Below the pieces are notes generated by a model. That model was not told where the DNA came from and ran no database searches. It saw nothing but the letters and a program-made list of their open reading frames with translations. From NCBI RefSeq assembly GCF_009695635.1, contig NZ_VUNN01000009.1, forward strand, positions 1 to 64,000: a stretch of DNA of 64,000 bases, written 5' to 3'. Position 1 is the first letter of the stretch. Each line of letters opens with the position of its first letter. Made by a program: the position numbers and the translations under genes. Below, one piece after another: positions 1 through 8,419 of the stretch. This DNA is from Bullifex porci (GTDB taxonomy: Bacteria; Spirochaetota; Spirochaetia; Sphaerochaetales; Sphaerochaetaceae).

Positions 1-1
1 A

Positions 2-79
2 AGCTTAGATTATCAAACACCAGATGAAGTATATAAACAGGGAACTTTCCCTAATATTAATATAGAAGAGGTAGCTTAA
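2..79 (+). CDS. C-terminal end of an IS3-family transposase (partial)
   Basis: The first 26 codons of the window read through to a TAA at 77-79. They encode a tail with the motif LDYQTPDEVY. This resembles the conserved C-terminal end of IS3-family OrfB (DDE integrase core), where a Leu-x-Tyr-x-Thr-Pro-x-Glu-Val pattern follows the last catalytic Glu. The rest of the gene lies outside the window. The AT-rich stretch after the stop (about 80-125) may hold the element's right end, but I could not define an inverted repeat without the other end. The family call rests on a short motif. Confidence 0.55.
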   Translation, partial: SLDYQTPDEVYKQGTFPNINIEEVA

Positions 80-134
80 ATATTCGGATAATTTTTAACT
101 AATTGTCTTGACATGTCTCTTAGCATACTCATAA

Positions 135-734
135 TTAACCTCCATGATTTCTTTTAAATATTAATAATTGATCTTTTAATTCTTGGATTAGCTTAATCTT
201 GTCACTTGTATAATCAGATAGCGATAGATACATAAAAAATGATGAATAATACTCTCTTGCCATTTGCTCTGCATCTGAGCCCTTTAACTTCTTAACATTA
301 ATAAGGGATTTAAAAACCTTTGCTGTATATTCAATTGGGCCTGTTAGGAAAATACCCCGATAAAGCTCAATCATGTCAATGTTTCTAAATTGCTCAAGCA
401 TTACCATCTTTCTAAAAGCAGAACCAAATTCATCAATTGCATAGAAAGAAAATTGATCAAGAGTAAAGCTTATAAAGTCATCGAGAGATGATACAAAGTA
501 TTCCCCTTCCCTCTCTGTTGGCAAATCATTTTTGATTGCTACATCCTTATCATTTTTAACAACCCTTTGAATAATTTCATCAAAAATAGCTTGCTTACTT
601 TCATAATGCCTATATATAGCACCCTTAGTAACTCCTAATTCATTAGCTAAATAACTAATAGAAACTCCATCATATCCATACTTACTAAATAAATTTAAAG
701 CTGTCATAAGAAGCTTTTCTTTTGTTATTTTCAT
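135..734 (-). CDS. TetR/AcrR-family transcriptional regulator
   Basis: A 199-residue one-domain repressor. Residues 1-50 form the typical TetR N-terminal helix-turn-helix: a KEKLLMTALNLF start, the G-x-x-x-x-S-I-x-x-L-A core, then VTKGAIYRHYESKQAIF, the hallmark recognition helix. The C-terminal ligand domain is helical and not recognisable, so the inducer cannot be named. The ATG at 734 fits the family start. Between it and the divergent lipoprotein gene lie two palindromes overlapping the predicted TetR promoter, so it very likely represses itself and perhaps the neighbour. No efflux pump is adjacent inside the window. An IS3 remnant lies just downstream, so a former target gene may have been lost or displaced. 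Confidence 0.9.
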   Translation of the reverse strand: MKITKEKLLMTALNLFSKYGYDGVSISYLANELGVTKGAIYRHYESKQAIFDEIIQRVVKNDKDVAIKNDLPTEREGEYFVSSLDDFISFTLDQFSFYAIDEFGSAFRKMVMLEQFRNIDMIELYRGIFLTGPIEYTAKVFKSLINVKKLKGSDAEQMAREYYSSFFMYLSLSDYTSDKIKLIQELKDQLLIFKRNHGG

Positions 735-746
735 AGTTTTCTCTTT

Positions 747-796
747 GTAAACGTTCGTTTACATACAAAAGTAAACGATTGTTTATATTTTGTCAA
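747..796 (-). promoter_or_regulatory. TetR promoter with two operator palindromes
   Basis: On the minus strand TTGACA (796-791) and TACTTT (773-768) are 17 bp apart and would drive the TetR gene. Palindrome 1, GTAAACG-TT-CGTTTAC at 747-762, has perfect 7-bp arms. Palindrome 2 at 771-786, GTAAACG-AT-TGTTTAT, is an imperfect copy 24 bp upstream that covers the spacer and -10. On the plus strand TTGTTT (779-784) with TGATAT 17 bp later could serve the lipoprotein gene, so both directions could be repressed. The sites are read directly; binding by the adjacent TetR is inference. Confidence 0.7.
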
Positions 797-860
797 GTAA
801 ATGATATACAACGCTTTTGCAACAATCGTTTTTCAATAATTTCTTCTAAAGGAATTAAAC

Positions 861-1871
861 ATGAAAAAAATTTTATTAATATCGTTAGCAATTTTGTTAG
901 CTTTTATATTCACCTCATGTAGTAATAAGTCACAAGATCCAACTTTAACATCAATTGTATTAGAAAAACCTGTAACTTCTACTATCGAAAATGCAAATGG
1001 ATATGCTATCTTTGCAGGTAATACTTATTCTGCAAATAAAACATTTGTTACAAGAGGTTATTTATCTAATGGTTCTTATTCAAATGTTAATGCAACAATC
1101 AAGGCGAAAAAAAACTTAAATGATGATTCAACTATTACAATTGGCTCAAACTTTAGATTTGAAACAAATGAGATTTATACAGTTTGGGCTGAGTACAACG
1201 GACTAAAGAGTAATTCTTATGATATTTGTGCCTATGAAGCTAATTCAATTTGTTATGCAAAATTGACAGATAAACCTATTGAAGTTGGTAAGACATTGAA
1301 TGATATTAAAAGTATCATTTTTGATGTTAAATATTTCGACGACAGTGGTTCAATAATAACATTACCTGATGCAAGTGGTAGAGATGAAATAATGGTAATG
1401 CTTTACAATAGCAAAACGAATACAGAAATAATGCTTAACAATAATACTAATAAAACCACAAAAGGATATGATTTATTATATGCTTATACTGATTCAACTA
1501 CTCCATTTGTAATAGTTAAGGAAATAGATATATACGATCCTTCTACTGATTTTAACTCAATTGCTATTTTTAATAATACATATTCTACAGTAACTGGCTT
1601 GAGTAATTTGAAATATGCTAAACGATATAATGGAACTACAATTCTTGATAATACTAAAAAACAAGCTAGATTTAGTCCTTTTTCATCAGGAACAATTCTT
1701 GATGCTAATCATTACATTATAATTAGTGATGGTACCACTGAAAAATCTTATAATCCTGGAGATGATGTAAATTATACTTTTGAAAAAAATGTTAATTATT
1801 CAATTACATTGAAAGTTAAAAATGGCGATAAGTATTTCTCTACGACTAGAAATATTACATTTTATAAGTAA
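861..1871 (+). CDS. Putative lipoprotein of unknown function
   Basis: A 336-residue secreted lipoprotein. The first 20 residues are a basic start, a hydrophobic stretch rich in Leu/Ile/Ala and a lipobox FTSC, so Cys20 should be lipid-modified and the protein anchored in a membrane. The rest is rich in Asn, Ser, Thr, Tyr and Asp with repeated beta-like segments, which suggests a beta-sandwich surface protein; I recognise no catalytic motif. An AAAGGA ribosome binding site lies about 8 nt before the ATG. The gene is divergent from the TetR gene, shares its operator region, and is followed by a clear terminator, so it is a single-gene unit. Function unknown. Confidence 0.75.
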   Translation: MKKILLISLAILLAFIFTSCSNKSQDPTLTSIVLEKPVTSTIENANGYAIFAGNTYSANKTFVTRGYLSNGSYSNVNATIKAKKNLNDDSTITIGSNFRFETNEIYTVWAEYNGLKSNSYDICAYEANSICYAKLTDKPIEVGKTLNDIKSIIFDVKYFDDSGSIITLPDASGRDEIMVMLYNSKTNTEIMLNNNTNKTTKGYDLLYAYTDSTTPFVIVKEIDIYDPSTDFNSIAIFNNTYSTVTGLSNLKYAKRYNGTTILDNTKKQARFSPFSSGTILDANHYIIISDGTTEKSYNPGDDVNYTFEKNVNYSITLKVKNGDKYFSTTRNITFYK

Positions 1872-1877
1872 CTAAAC

Positions 1878-1905
1878 GGGGATGAAAAATCATCCCCATT
1901 TTTAT
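1878..1905 (+). terminator. Rho-independent terminator of the lipoprotein gene
   Basis: A perfect 7-bp stem GGGGATG / CATCCCC (1878-1884 and 1891-1897) with a six-base A-rich loop is followed by ATTTTTAT, seven bases after the lipoprotein stop. Confidence 0.85.
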
Positions 1906-2233
1906 GTTTCCATAAATTTAAATATCATAATTACCTTTATATAAATACTAACCATCAATATATTGTAAATCACTCATTTCCACAAAAGGAAGGTTAGAAA
2001 TCAAATAGCATTTAAGTAAAGGTTAAAAAAGAAAGCAATTACTGTTGCATTAATAATTAATTTACTTTAACTTAGGTTGCTTTTAAATATTCTTATTACC
2101 ATATCTTTATTCATTATTGTTTATATTTACAATTTAAAATTGTATGATTTTAAATATTTTTTTAATTAATTCTCCTTTATTAGTAGTGGTGTTACTTAGC
2201 AGTGCAACACTATCTTTAAAGGACTTTTTTACT
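1906..2233. other. AT-rich intergenic stretch with no supported gene
   Basis: This stretch between the lipoprotein and ppdK terminators is very AT-rich, with stops in all frames. An imperfect inverted repeat (AGTGGTGTT near 2186, TGCAACACT near 2202) is the only visible structure. I see no coding pattern, RNA gene or repeat family. Confidence 0.5.
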
Positions 2234-2235
2234 TT

Positions 2236-2270
2236 ACAAAAAAATTCCCGGGTACATAGCGTATCCGGGA
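2236..2270 (-). terminator. Terminator of ppdK
   Basis: A 10-bp stem with one G-T pair (2246-2255 with 2261-2270, core TCCCGGGTAC / GTATCCGGGA) and a 5-nt loop is followed, on the minus strand, by a run of seven T. It lies 22 bases after the ppdK stop. Confidence 0.85.
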
Positions 2271-2292
2271 TAAAGAGTATTTAAATTAATTC

Positions 2293-5001
2293 TCAAGCTT
2301 TCTTCTTTGAAATTGCTGCCTGAGCTGCTGCTAAGCGAGCAATAGGAACACGGAAAGGAGAACATGAAACATAGTTAAGACCAACTTCCTGACAGAATGC
2401 AATAGTCTTTGGATCACCACCATGCTCACCACAAATACCAAGCTTGATATCAGGTCTAACAGATCTACCAAGACCAGCAGCCATCTTAACAAGCTTGCCT
2501 ACACCATCGAAATCGATAGTTGCAAATGGGTCATATTCATAGAACTGCTTGTCAGGGTCATTTACATAGTGACCTAAGAATGATGCAGCATCATCACGTG
2601 AGAAACCACAAGTCATCTGAGTAAGGTCATTAGTACCGAAGCTGAAGAACTCAGCTGTCTTTGCAATCTCATCAGCTGTAATTGCAGCACGTGGAACTTC
2701 AATCATTGTACCAATCTTATATGCAACCTTTAAGCCCTGTTCATCAAATACCTTATTAATAACTTCAATAGCTTTATCACGGCAGAAGTTAAACTCTTTA
2801 TAAATTCCTACGAGTGGAATCATGATTTCTGGCTTAACATCATAGCCCTCTCTCTTAGCCTGGATAGCAGCTTCGATAATAGCTCTAACCTGCATTGCAA
2901 GAATTTCTGGATAGATAACTGCTAAGCGGCAGCCTCTGAAACCAAGCATTGGGTTAAACTCATGGAGCTTAGAAATCTTTTGAGCAATTTCTTCAACTGA
3001 AATACCAAGCTGTAAAGCAGTCTCGTGACGAGTTGTGCTGTCATTTGGAAGGAACTCATGTAGAGGTGGGTCCAAGAGACGGATAGTAACAGGAAGACCA
3101 TTAAGCTCCTTAAAGATATTGTAGAAGTCACCTCTCTGCATTGGGAGAAGCTCTGAAAGAGCCTGCTCTCTAGCACCAATGTTATCAGCAAGAATCATCT
3201 TTCTCATTGAAAGGATTCTGTTTCCACCGAAGAACATGTGCTCTGTTCTACAAAGACCAATACCCTCAGCACCGAGAAGAACTGCGTGATGAGCATCCTT
3301 AGGAGTATCAGCATTAGTTCTAACACCCATAGTCTTAATCTCATTTACGTAGCTCATGAACTTCTTATAGTTCTGGAATAAGAGTGATTCACTCTCTCTC
3401 ATTGTTCCATCGAGTACCTGCATGATTTCACTTGGCTTAACAGGAATCTTCTGTGTATAAACAGCACCTGTGAAACCATCAATTGCCATGTAGTCACCCT
3501 CAGAAAGCATTACACCATTTACAGTTAATGTCTTCTTGATTTCATCAACATGGATTTCGCCACAACCAGATACACAAGGACAACCCATACCACGTGCAAC
3601 TACTGCTGCGTGAGATGTCATACCACCACGACAGGTTACAACACCACGTGATACAGCCATACCACCGATATCTTCAGGAGATGTTTCTTCTCTTACTAGG
3701 ATTACATCCTTACCTTCTGCAGCAGCCTCTTCAGCAGCCTTTGCTGTGAAGTAAATCTGTCCGCAAGCACCACCTGGAGAAGCATTAAGACCTGTAGTAG
3801 CTACCTTACAGTTAAGATCTCTAATAATCTTATTATCGAGAATAGGAGCAAAGAGCTTATTAAATTCTTGAGCAGGAACTCTCTCTACAGCTGTTTCCTT
3901 GCTAATTAAGCCCTCTTCAACCATCTCAACCTGGCTTCTGAGCCATGAGAAGATTGTTCTCTTACCATTTCTAGTCTGGAGCATGTAGAGCTTACCTTCC
4001 TGAATAGTAAATTCAAGGTCCTGCATATCATGGTAGTGCTTCTCAAGAGTTTCACGAATTTCACAAAGCTGAGCATAAACCTCTGGGTTTACATTCTTAA
4101 GTGTATCGATAGTTTGAGGAGTTCTAATACCTGCTACTACGTCTTCACCCTGAGCGTTCATCAAGTATTCACCGAAGAACTTATTCTCACCTGAAGATGG
4201 GTCACGTGTGAAAGCAACACCTGTACCAGAGGTTTCACCCATGTTACCAAATACCATACACTGAACGTTAACAGCAGTACCTAAGAGACCTCTAATATCG
4301 TTCATTAAGCGGTACTTAATAGCTCTTTCATTATTCCAAGAATTAAATACAGCATCGATTGTCTTAAAGAGCTGATACTCTGGATCAACAGGGAACTCTT
4401 CACCTGTAAACTTCTTATAAACAATCTTATATCTCTTAATTACTTCCTTTAAGTTCTCAACATCTAGCTCAGTATCGAATTTCTTACCATTTTCATCCTT
4501 AACAGATTGTAAAACTCTTTCAAATTCTGCATGAGGAACACCCATTACTACATCGCCAAACATCTGAATAAAGCGGCGATAGCTATCCCAAGCAAATCGT
4601 TCATTACCAGTCTTTTTAATAAGTGCCTGGAGTGAATCAGGATTAAGACCTAGGTTAAGTACTGTATCCATCATACCTGGCATAGACTGAGCTGCACCTG
4701 AACGAACAGATACTAGGAGAGGATTTTCTTTGTCACCAAGCTTTGCTCCCATAAGCTTCTCTAGCTTATGAAGATTAGCAATAACCTCATCTCTTAAGCC
4801 CTCTGGGTAACCGCCTTTATGTTGATCAAAATAAGCACATGCTTCTGTCGTGATAGTAAAGCCAGGAGGAACAGGAAGTCCAATACTTGTCATATCTGCA
4901 AGATTTGCACCCTTTCCACCAAGAAGAGCTTTCATGTCTGCTGACCCTTCGGTCATACCTTTTCCGAAGAAATACACATACTTCTTACTTTCTTTTTCCA
5001 T
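2293..5001 (-). CDS. ppdK: Pyruvate, phosphate dikinase
   Basis: A 902-residue cytoplasmic enzyme that interconverts pyruvate, ATP and phosphate with phosphoenolpyruvate, AMP and pyrophosphate; in fermentative anaerobes it often works as a PPi-saving pyruvate kinase. The domains are in the usual order. The N-terminal ATP-grasp domain includes LGGKGANLADM near residue 27. The swivelling phosphohistidine domain has GGMTSHAAVVARG, with His464 carrying the phosphate. The C-terminal TIM barrel contains GICGEHGGDP with the catalytic Cys857. Length is normal (about 870-910). ATG 5001 is preceded by AAGGAAA. The gene stands alone with its own terminator. Nothing is missing, so the call is firm; the physiological direction is not visible. 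Confidence 0.97.
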   Translation of the reverse strand: MEKESKKYVYFFGKGMTEGSADMKALLGGKGANLADMTSIGLPVPPGFTITTEACAYFDQHKGGYPEGLRDEVIANLHKLEKLMGAKLGDKENPLLVSVRSGAAQSMPGMMDTVLNLGLNPDSLQALIKKTGNERFAWDSYRRFIQMFGDVVMGVPHAEFERVLQSVKDENGKKFDTELDVENLKEVIKRYKIVYKKFTGEEFPVDPEYQLFKTIDAVFNSWNNERAIKYRLMNDIRGLLGTAVNVQCMVFGNMGETSGTGVAFTRDPSSGENKFFGEYLMNAQGEDVVAGIRTPQTIDTLKNVNPEVYAQLCEIRETLEKHYHDMQDLEFTIQEGKLYMLQTRNGKRTIFSWLRSQVEMVEEGLISKETAVERVPAQEFNKLFAPILDNKIIRDLNCKVATTGLNASPGGACGQIYFTAKAAEEAAAEGKDVILVREETSPEDIGGMAVSRGVVTCRGGMTSHAAVVARGMGCPCVSGCGEIHVDEIKKTLTVNGVMLSEGDYMAIDGFTGAVYTQKIPVKPSEIMQVLDGTMRESESLLFQNYKKFMSYVNEIKTMGVRTNADTPKDAHHAVLLGAEGIGLCRTEHMFFGGNRILSMRKMILADNIGAREQALSELLPMQRGDFYNIFKELNGLPVTIRLLDPPLHEFLPNDSTTRHETALQLGISVEEIAQKISKLHEFNPMLGFRGCRLAVIYPEILAMQVRAIIEAAIQAKREGYDVKPEIMIPLVGIYKEFNFCRDKAIEVINKVFDEQGLKVAYKIGTMIEVPRAAITADEIAKTAEFFSFGTNDLTQMTCGFSRDDAASFLGHYVNDPDKQFYEYDPFATIDFDGVGKLVKMAAGLGRSVRPDIKLGICGEHGGDPKTIAFCQEVGLNYVSCSPFRVPIARLAAAQAAISKKKA

Positions 5002-5207
5002 TGCAATTTCCTTCTTTGTTTTTGAATAAATAGCACAATAATTGTACCAAAAAATAATTACTTGTCAATTAATTATTCTATTTCTATATAAAAAATAAAT
5101 GAAACTCTGTTTCGATATTAACACTTTATTTTATAAAAAAATTATCGATAAAAAATTAGCTTTTTAGATTAATGTAATACCAATAAGATAATTAAGTAGA
5201 AAACAAA

Positions 5208-5241
5208 AATAAAAAACCTCCAAGATTTTTCATCCTGAAGG
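5208..5241 (-). terminator. Terminator of the sigma factor gene
   Basis: On the minus strand a 9-bp stem with G-T pairs (5217-5225 with 5233-5241) is followed by TTTTTTATTTTTG. It begins 9 bases after the sigma gene stop. Confidence 0.75.
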
Positions 5242-5249
5242 CTTTTAAT

Positions 5250-6125
5250 TTATGCAATTTTATAGCTTTCAATAAGCTTATATCTATTTGGCATTCTCAT
5301 CTTCTCAATTGCTCTCTTCTCGATTTGACGAATTCTTTCCTTAGTTAAACCATATTGGTCACCAATTTCCTTAAGAGACATTGGCTTAACATCGTAAAGA
5401 CCAAAGCGCATTATGATAATCTCTCTTTCCTTATCTGTGAGAGTTGAAAGAAGACTTTCAATATCATTCTTTAATGACTTGTTGATAACCTCTTCCTCTG
5501 GACCAAGTTTTTCATCCTCGATGAAATCACCAACCTTAGAGTCACTAAGCTCACCCTTAGATGCAACAGGTGCGTCAAAGGATACCATCTCTCTTGAAAC
5601 AGCAAGTAAGTCCTTTACTAAGTCTGCCTCAAGCCCGCTAGCATCAGCAATTTCCTCAACAGAAACATCTGTTGAACCAGAATCATGGATAAGTGCTTTT
5701 TGAATCTTCTGAATCTGGAATAGCTCATTTGCTCTATTAAGAGGAAGTCTAACAGCTCTACTCTTCTCACAAACAGCCTTCATAATAGATTGTCTAATCC
5801 ACCAAACAGCATATGAAATAAAGTGATAGCCCTTATCTGGCTCAAACTTATCAATAGCTGTCAAAAGACCAATATTACCTTCATTAATTAAATCCTCAAG
5901 AGGTAAACCTTGACCTTGATATTTCTTTGCAACAGTTACAACAAAGCGAAGATTTGAATTAATTAGCTTCTCCCTAGCCTTTTTATCACCTTGCTGTGCT
6001 TTCAGAGCTAATTCATATTCTTCTTCATGTGAAATCATTGGAATCTTATTAATTTGTTTTAGATATATTGATAATACATCCTTATCATCATCCATGTAGT
6101 ATTCTGAATTTAACATTTTTGCCAT
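5250..6125 (-). CDS. RNA polymerase sigma-70 factor, RpoD/RpoS-like, lacking region 1.1
   Basis: A 291-residue sigma-70 factor. Region 1.2 starts near residue 17 (DVLSIYLKQINKIPMIS). Region 2 carries NLRFVVTVAKKYQ, LEDLINEGNIGLLTAIDKF and the -10 recognition helix FISYAVWWIRQSI. Region 3 follows, and region 4.2 has the helix-turn-helix SLKEIGDQYGLTKERIRQIE. It lacks the acidic region 1.1 and the long insertion of large RpoD proteins. This compact form is annotated RpoD/SigA in some spirochaetes and group 2 (RpoS-like) elsewhere; the sequence alone does not decide. The TTGACA/TATAAT-like boxes found here match the specificity expected of either. The start at 6125 has AAGGAG 8-9 nt upstream. 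Confidence 0.9.
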   Translation of the reverse strand: MAKMLNSEYYMDDDKDVLSIYLKQINKIPMISHEEEYELALKAQQGDKKAREKLINSNLRFVVTVAKKYQGQGLPLEDLINEGNIGLLTAIDKFEPDKGYHFISYAVWWIRQSIMKAVCEKSRAVRLPLNRANELFQIQKIQKALIHDSGSTDVSVEEIADASGLEADLVKDLLAVSREMVSFDAPVASKGELSDSKVGDFIEDEKLGPEEEVINKSLKNDIESLLSTLTDKEREIIIMRFGLYDVKPMSLKEIGDQYGLTKERIRQIEKRAIEKMRMPNRYKLIESYKIA

Positions 6126-6281
6126 AGTCTAGCTCCTTACGTCTATATACTAAGCAAAAAACGTGCCAACATTAATATTATTATATTTAATTATTTATAT
6201 TATAATAAGTTAACTAATATAATATTTTATGAAGTTTATATGAAGCAAGTATCAAATTGACACAAAATTATTTTTACAAAT

Positions 6282-6307
6282 AAAAAATGGGTCTTTTTGA
6301 CCCGTTT
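6282..6307 (-). terminator. Terminator of the small unknown gene at 6310-6690
   Basis: The stem AAATGGGTC / GACCCGTTT (6285-6293 and 6299-6307) has one T-G pair and a five-base loop. On the minus strand the stem ends in ATTT and runs on into TTTATTTG, immediately after the stop codon. Confidence 0.75.
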
Positions 6308-6309
6308 AG

Positions 6310-6690
6310 TTAAAATGAGCTACATTTTGAGTCTTTTTGACTCGGAAAACAAATTTCAAAATTATTACAAATGTTCTTAAAGCCATCGGCAGTAATATTA
6401 AATATACTATCCTCTACATCTGAAATAAGATTTAAATAGGTTTCTTTAATTAAATCAGAAACCATATCACCCTCAGGTAAAGACATAATAAGCTGTTTTT
6501 TACATTGAAGGTATCTAAAGAATTGGTGAGCAAAAAAATTTAAGAAGGAAACATCCTGTAGATTTTCAGCACAGCGAATAAAAAAGGTTCTAGCATAAAG
6601 CTTTGCTGCTTCGCGCTTTGATCCCTCCTTGGCCTTCTCTGATGCCATATCATAGTAATGTAAACTCATCTCTAAAAGCTCTTTTTTCAT
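6310..6690 (-). CDS. Conserved-looking hypothetical protein
   Basis: A 126-residue, mostly helical cytoplasmic protein of unknown function. I chose ATG 6690 (start MKKELLEMS); the alternative TTG at 6717 adds nine residues but has no ribosome binding site. The helix rich in Ala, Lys and Glu around residues 15-35 (YDMASEKAKEGSKREAAKLYAR) looks TPR- or MIT-like. Cysteines are scattered without a CxxC metal motif. It has its own terminator and is separated from its neighbours, so context says little. No family recognised. Confidence 0.55.
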   Translation of the reverse strand: MKKELLEMSLHYYDMASEKAKEGSKREAAKLYARTFFIRCAENLQDVSFLNFFAHQFFRYLQCKKQLIMSLPEGDMVSDLIKETYLNLISDVEDSIFNITADGFKNICNNFEICFPSQKDSKCSSF

Positions 6691-6803
6691 ACTATTTATT
6701 TGCCCTATTGAATTCAAATATAGTTTGTTTTTTTCTCAAGGCAAGAGGAAAAATATAAAATTTTGTAACAGTGTGAAAAATAATTACACATTCTGTTTTC
6801 TAC

Positions 6804-6832
6804 TTGCCGATTTATCGTCTCTTGGATATATT
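6804..6832 (+). promoter_or_regulatory. groES promoter
   Basis: TTGCCG (6804-6809) and TATATT (6827-6832) are 17 bp apart and end 45 bases before the groES start. I looked for a CIRCE element (TTAGCACTC-N9-GAGTGCTAA) and did not find one. A weak dyad TGTG-N11-CACA at 6772-6790 lies just upstream; its role is unknown. Confidence 0.65.
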
Positions 6833-6877
6833 AGACTCTGTGTTAAAAAAGCAAAATAACATCTAAGGAGATATAAA

Positions 6878-7141
6878 ATGAAGATTATTCCATTGAATGA
6901 CAGAGTTCTCGTAAAGAGCACAGTTACAGAAGAAAAGACAGCTAGCGGACTTTTCATTCCTCAGACAAGCCAGGAAAAGACTCAGATCGCAGTTGTTGAA
7001 GCAGTTGGTGATGATGAATCAATCAAGGTAAAGGTTGGTGATAAGGTTCTTCACGATAAATATGCAGGAACAACAGTAAAGGTTGATGGAGATGATTACC
7101 TCATTCTCTCAATGGGTGATATTCTTGCAATTGTTGAGTAA
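6878..7141 (+). CDS. groES: Co-chaperonin GroES
   Basis: An 87-residue GroES, the lid of the GroEL folding chamber. The family pattern is complete: PLNDRVLVK at residues 5-13, the mobile loop around residues 16-35 with TASGLFIPQTSQEK, VEAVGDD, VKVGDKVLHDKYAGTTVKVDG and the terminal DDYLILSMGDILAIVE. Strong ribosome binding site (AAGGAGATATAAA before ATG). groEL does not follow: a terminator comes 20 bases after the stop and then a transposable element. Separate groES and groEL loci are also known in treponemes, so this need not be a disruption by the insertion. Confidence 0.96.
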   Translation: MKIIPLNDRVLVKSTVTEEKTASGLFIPQTSQEKTQIAVVEAVGDDESIKVKVGDKVLHDKYAGTTVKVDGDDYLILSMGDILAIVE

Positions 7142-7160
7142 GATAATAAAATTTTAAGCT

Positions 7161-7194
7161 ATGTGCCTGACTTAATTTTCAGGCACATTTTTTT
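7161..7194 (+). terminator. Terminator of groES
   Basis: A perfect 10-bp stem ATGTGCCTGA / TCAGGCACAT (7161-7170 and 7179-7188) is followed by a T run. The TnpB element begins within a few bases after it, so groES termination is left intact. Confidence 0.88.
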
Positions 7195-7270
7195 ACAAAT
7201 TAACCGCCGAGAAAGCCCACGCGCCTTGGCCATGGGATGAAAGGCGGTAATGCGTAATACCACAAAAATG

Positions 7271-7279
7271 TGCTATAAT
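7271..7279 (+). promoter_or_regulatory. Extended -10 promoter of tnpB
   Basis: TGC-TATAAT, an extended -10 with consensus hexamer at 7274-7279, lies six bases before the ATG at 7286. It supports that start over the in-frame ATG at 7250 and predicts a leaderless or nearly leaderless tnpB message. Confidence 0.6.
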
Positions 7280-7285
7280 GATGTC

Positions 7286-8419
7286 ATGCGGACACTGACA
7301 GTAAAACTGTATGGCAGCGATGACTTCGGATACCTTAGTGATATGATAAATATCGCCGGGATCATATACAACACGGCACTGACAATCATACAGGACCACT
7401 ACGATGCGACAGGGAAGCTTTTGGATAAATACGAACTCCAGAAACAGCTCCGTGGTCTTCGCAACGCGGATGAAAACCGCCACTGGCGATATGTGGGAAG
7501 TCAGGCGGTACAGGAGATAACCGACAGGATATACAGGGCGTACCGGCTGTTTTTCACTAACAGGGAGAAGGGAGTCAAATGTTCGCCACCGCGTCGTCGC
7601 AAGGTCAAAAAGTACAAAAGCGTCACCTACAAACAGGCGGGATACAGATTCCTTACTGGCGGACGTATCAGCATAAACGGACACATCTATAGATACTGGG
7701 ACTCCTATGACGGACTCCTGGAACGGATCAAAATCAAGACCGTAACGGTAAAGCGCAACATACTCGGAGAGTTTTTCGTCTACGTCACCACCGACAGCCC
7801 CGTCACCATGCGTGAAACCAGGGACGAGCGCGGTGAGGTCGGCATGGACTTCGGACTCAAGATGTTCCTTTCGCTGTCGGACGGCAGTGTGATTAGGTCC
7901 CCGGAGTTTTTCAGACAAGGAGTGGCAGGTATCCGCAAGGCTAGCCGTGCCCTGAGCCGTAAGGTGATGGGAAGTAACGGATACGACCGTGCACTGAAGG
8001 CACTGTACCGCAGGCATCAGGACATTGCGAACAGACGCAGGGACTGGTTCTGGAAGCTAAGCCATGAACTCTGTTCAAGGTACGGCGTCATAGCCATAGA
8101 AGACCTTAATATCAAGGGTATGGCGAGGATGTGGGGACGCAAGGTCCACGACTATGCGTTTTCGGAGTTTGTGGAAATACTTGAGTGGTGTGCCCGAAAG
8201 TACGGGACCAGGGTCATTAGGATTGGACGGTACTACCCGTCGTCCCAAACCTGCTCCGTCTGCGGACATGTGTGGCCGAGCACCAAAGACCTCAGTGTCC
8301 GTGAGTGGACCTGCCCGGAATGCGGGGTGCATCACGACAGGGACGTGAATGCCGCGGTGAACATTCTCGCTGAGGCAAAGCGTATCATGAATCGAATGGA
8401 ACAGGCGAAGAACGCCTAG
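7286..8419 (+). CDS. tnpB: TnpB, RNA-guided DNA endonuclease of IS605-type elements
   Basis: A 377-residue TnpB, the compact ancestor-like relative of Cas12 that cuts DNA using an RNA made from the element's right end. The RuvC residues are all present: GMDFG with Asp188, EDL with Glu272, and HDRDVNAA with Asp353. A zinc ribbon sits between the last two (CSVC and CPEC at 323/326 and 343/346). The N-terminal wedge starts MRTLTVKLY, which matches family starts and fixes the start at 7286. Length is normal and there are no frameshifts, so it could be active. Codon and base use differ sharply from neighbouring genes. Known family work (ISDra2, IS200/605) supports the nuclease role; activity of this copy is inferred. 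Confidence 0.93.
   Translation: MRTLTVKLYGSDDFGYLSDMINIAGIIYNTALTIIQDHYDATGKLLDKYELQKQLRGLRNADENRHWRYVGSQAVQEITDRIYRAYRLFFTNREKGVKCSPPRRRKVKKYKSVTYKQAGYRFLTGGRISINGHIYRYWDSYDGLLERIKIKTVTVKRNILGEFFVYVTTDSPVTMRETRDERGEVGMDFGLKMFLSLSDGSVIRSPEFFRQGVAGIRKASRALSRKVMGSNGYDRALKALYRRHQDIANRRRDWFWKLSHELCSRYGVIAIEDLNIKGMARMWGRKVHDYAFSEFVEILEWCARKYGTRVIRIGRYYPSSQTCSVCGHVWPSTKDLSVREWTCPECGVHHDRDVNAAVNILAEAKRIMNRMEQAKNA

Noticed and set aside
6733-6877. CIRCE (HrcA) element before groES
   Set aside because: No TTAGCACTC / GAGTGCTAA arms are present; only a weak TGTG-N11-CACA dyad.
7250-7285. Upstream ATG extending tnpB by 12 residues
   Set aside because: The extension overlaps the extended -10 TGCTATAAT and does not match TnpB N-termini, which start M-[RK]-T-L.
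7193-8017. Long minus-strand open frame opposite tnpB (274 codons)
   Set aside because: It is the complement of a GC-rich gene, where stops are rare; its translation resembles no family and tnpB has complete catalytic motifs.
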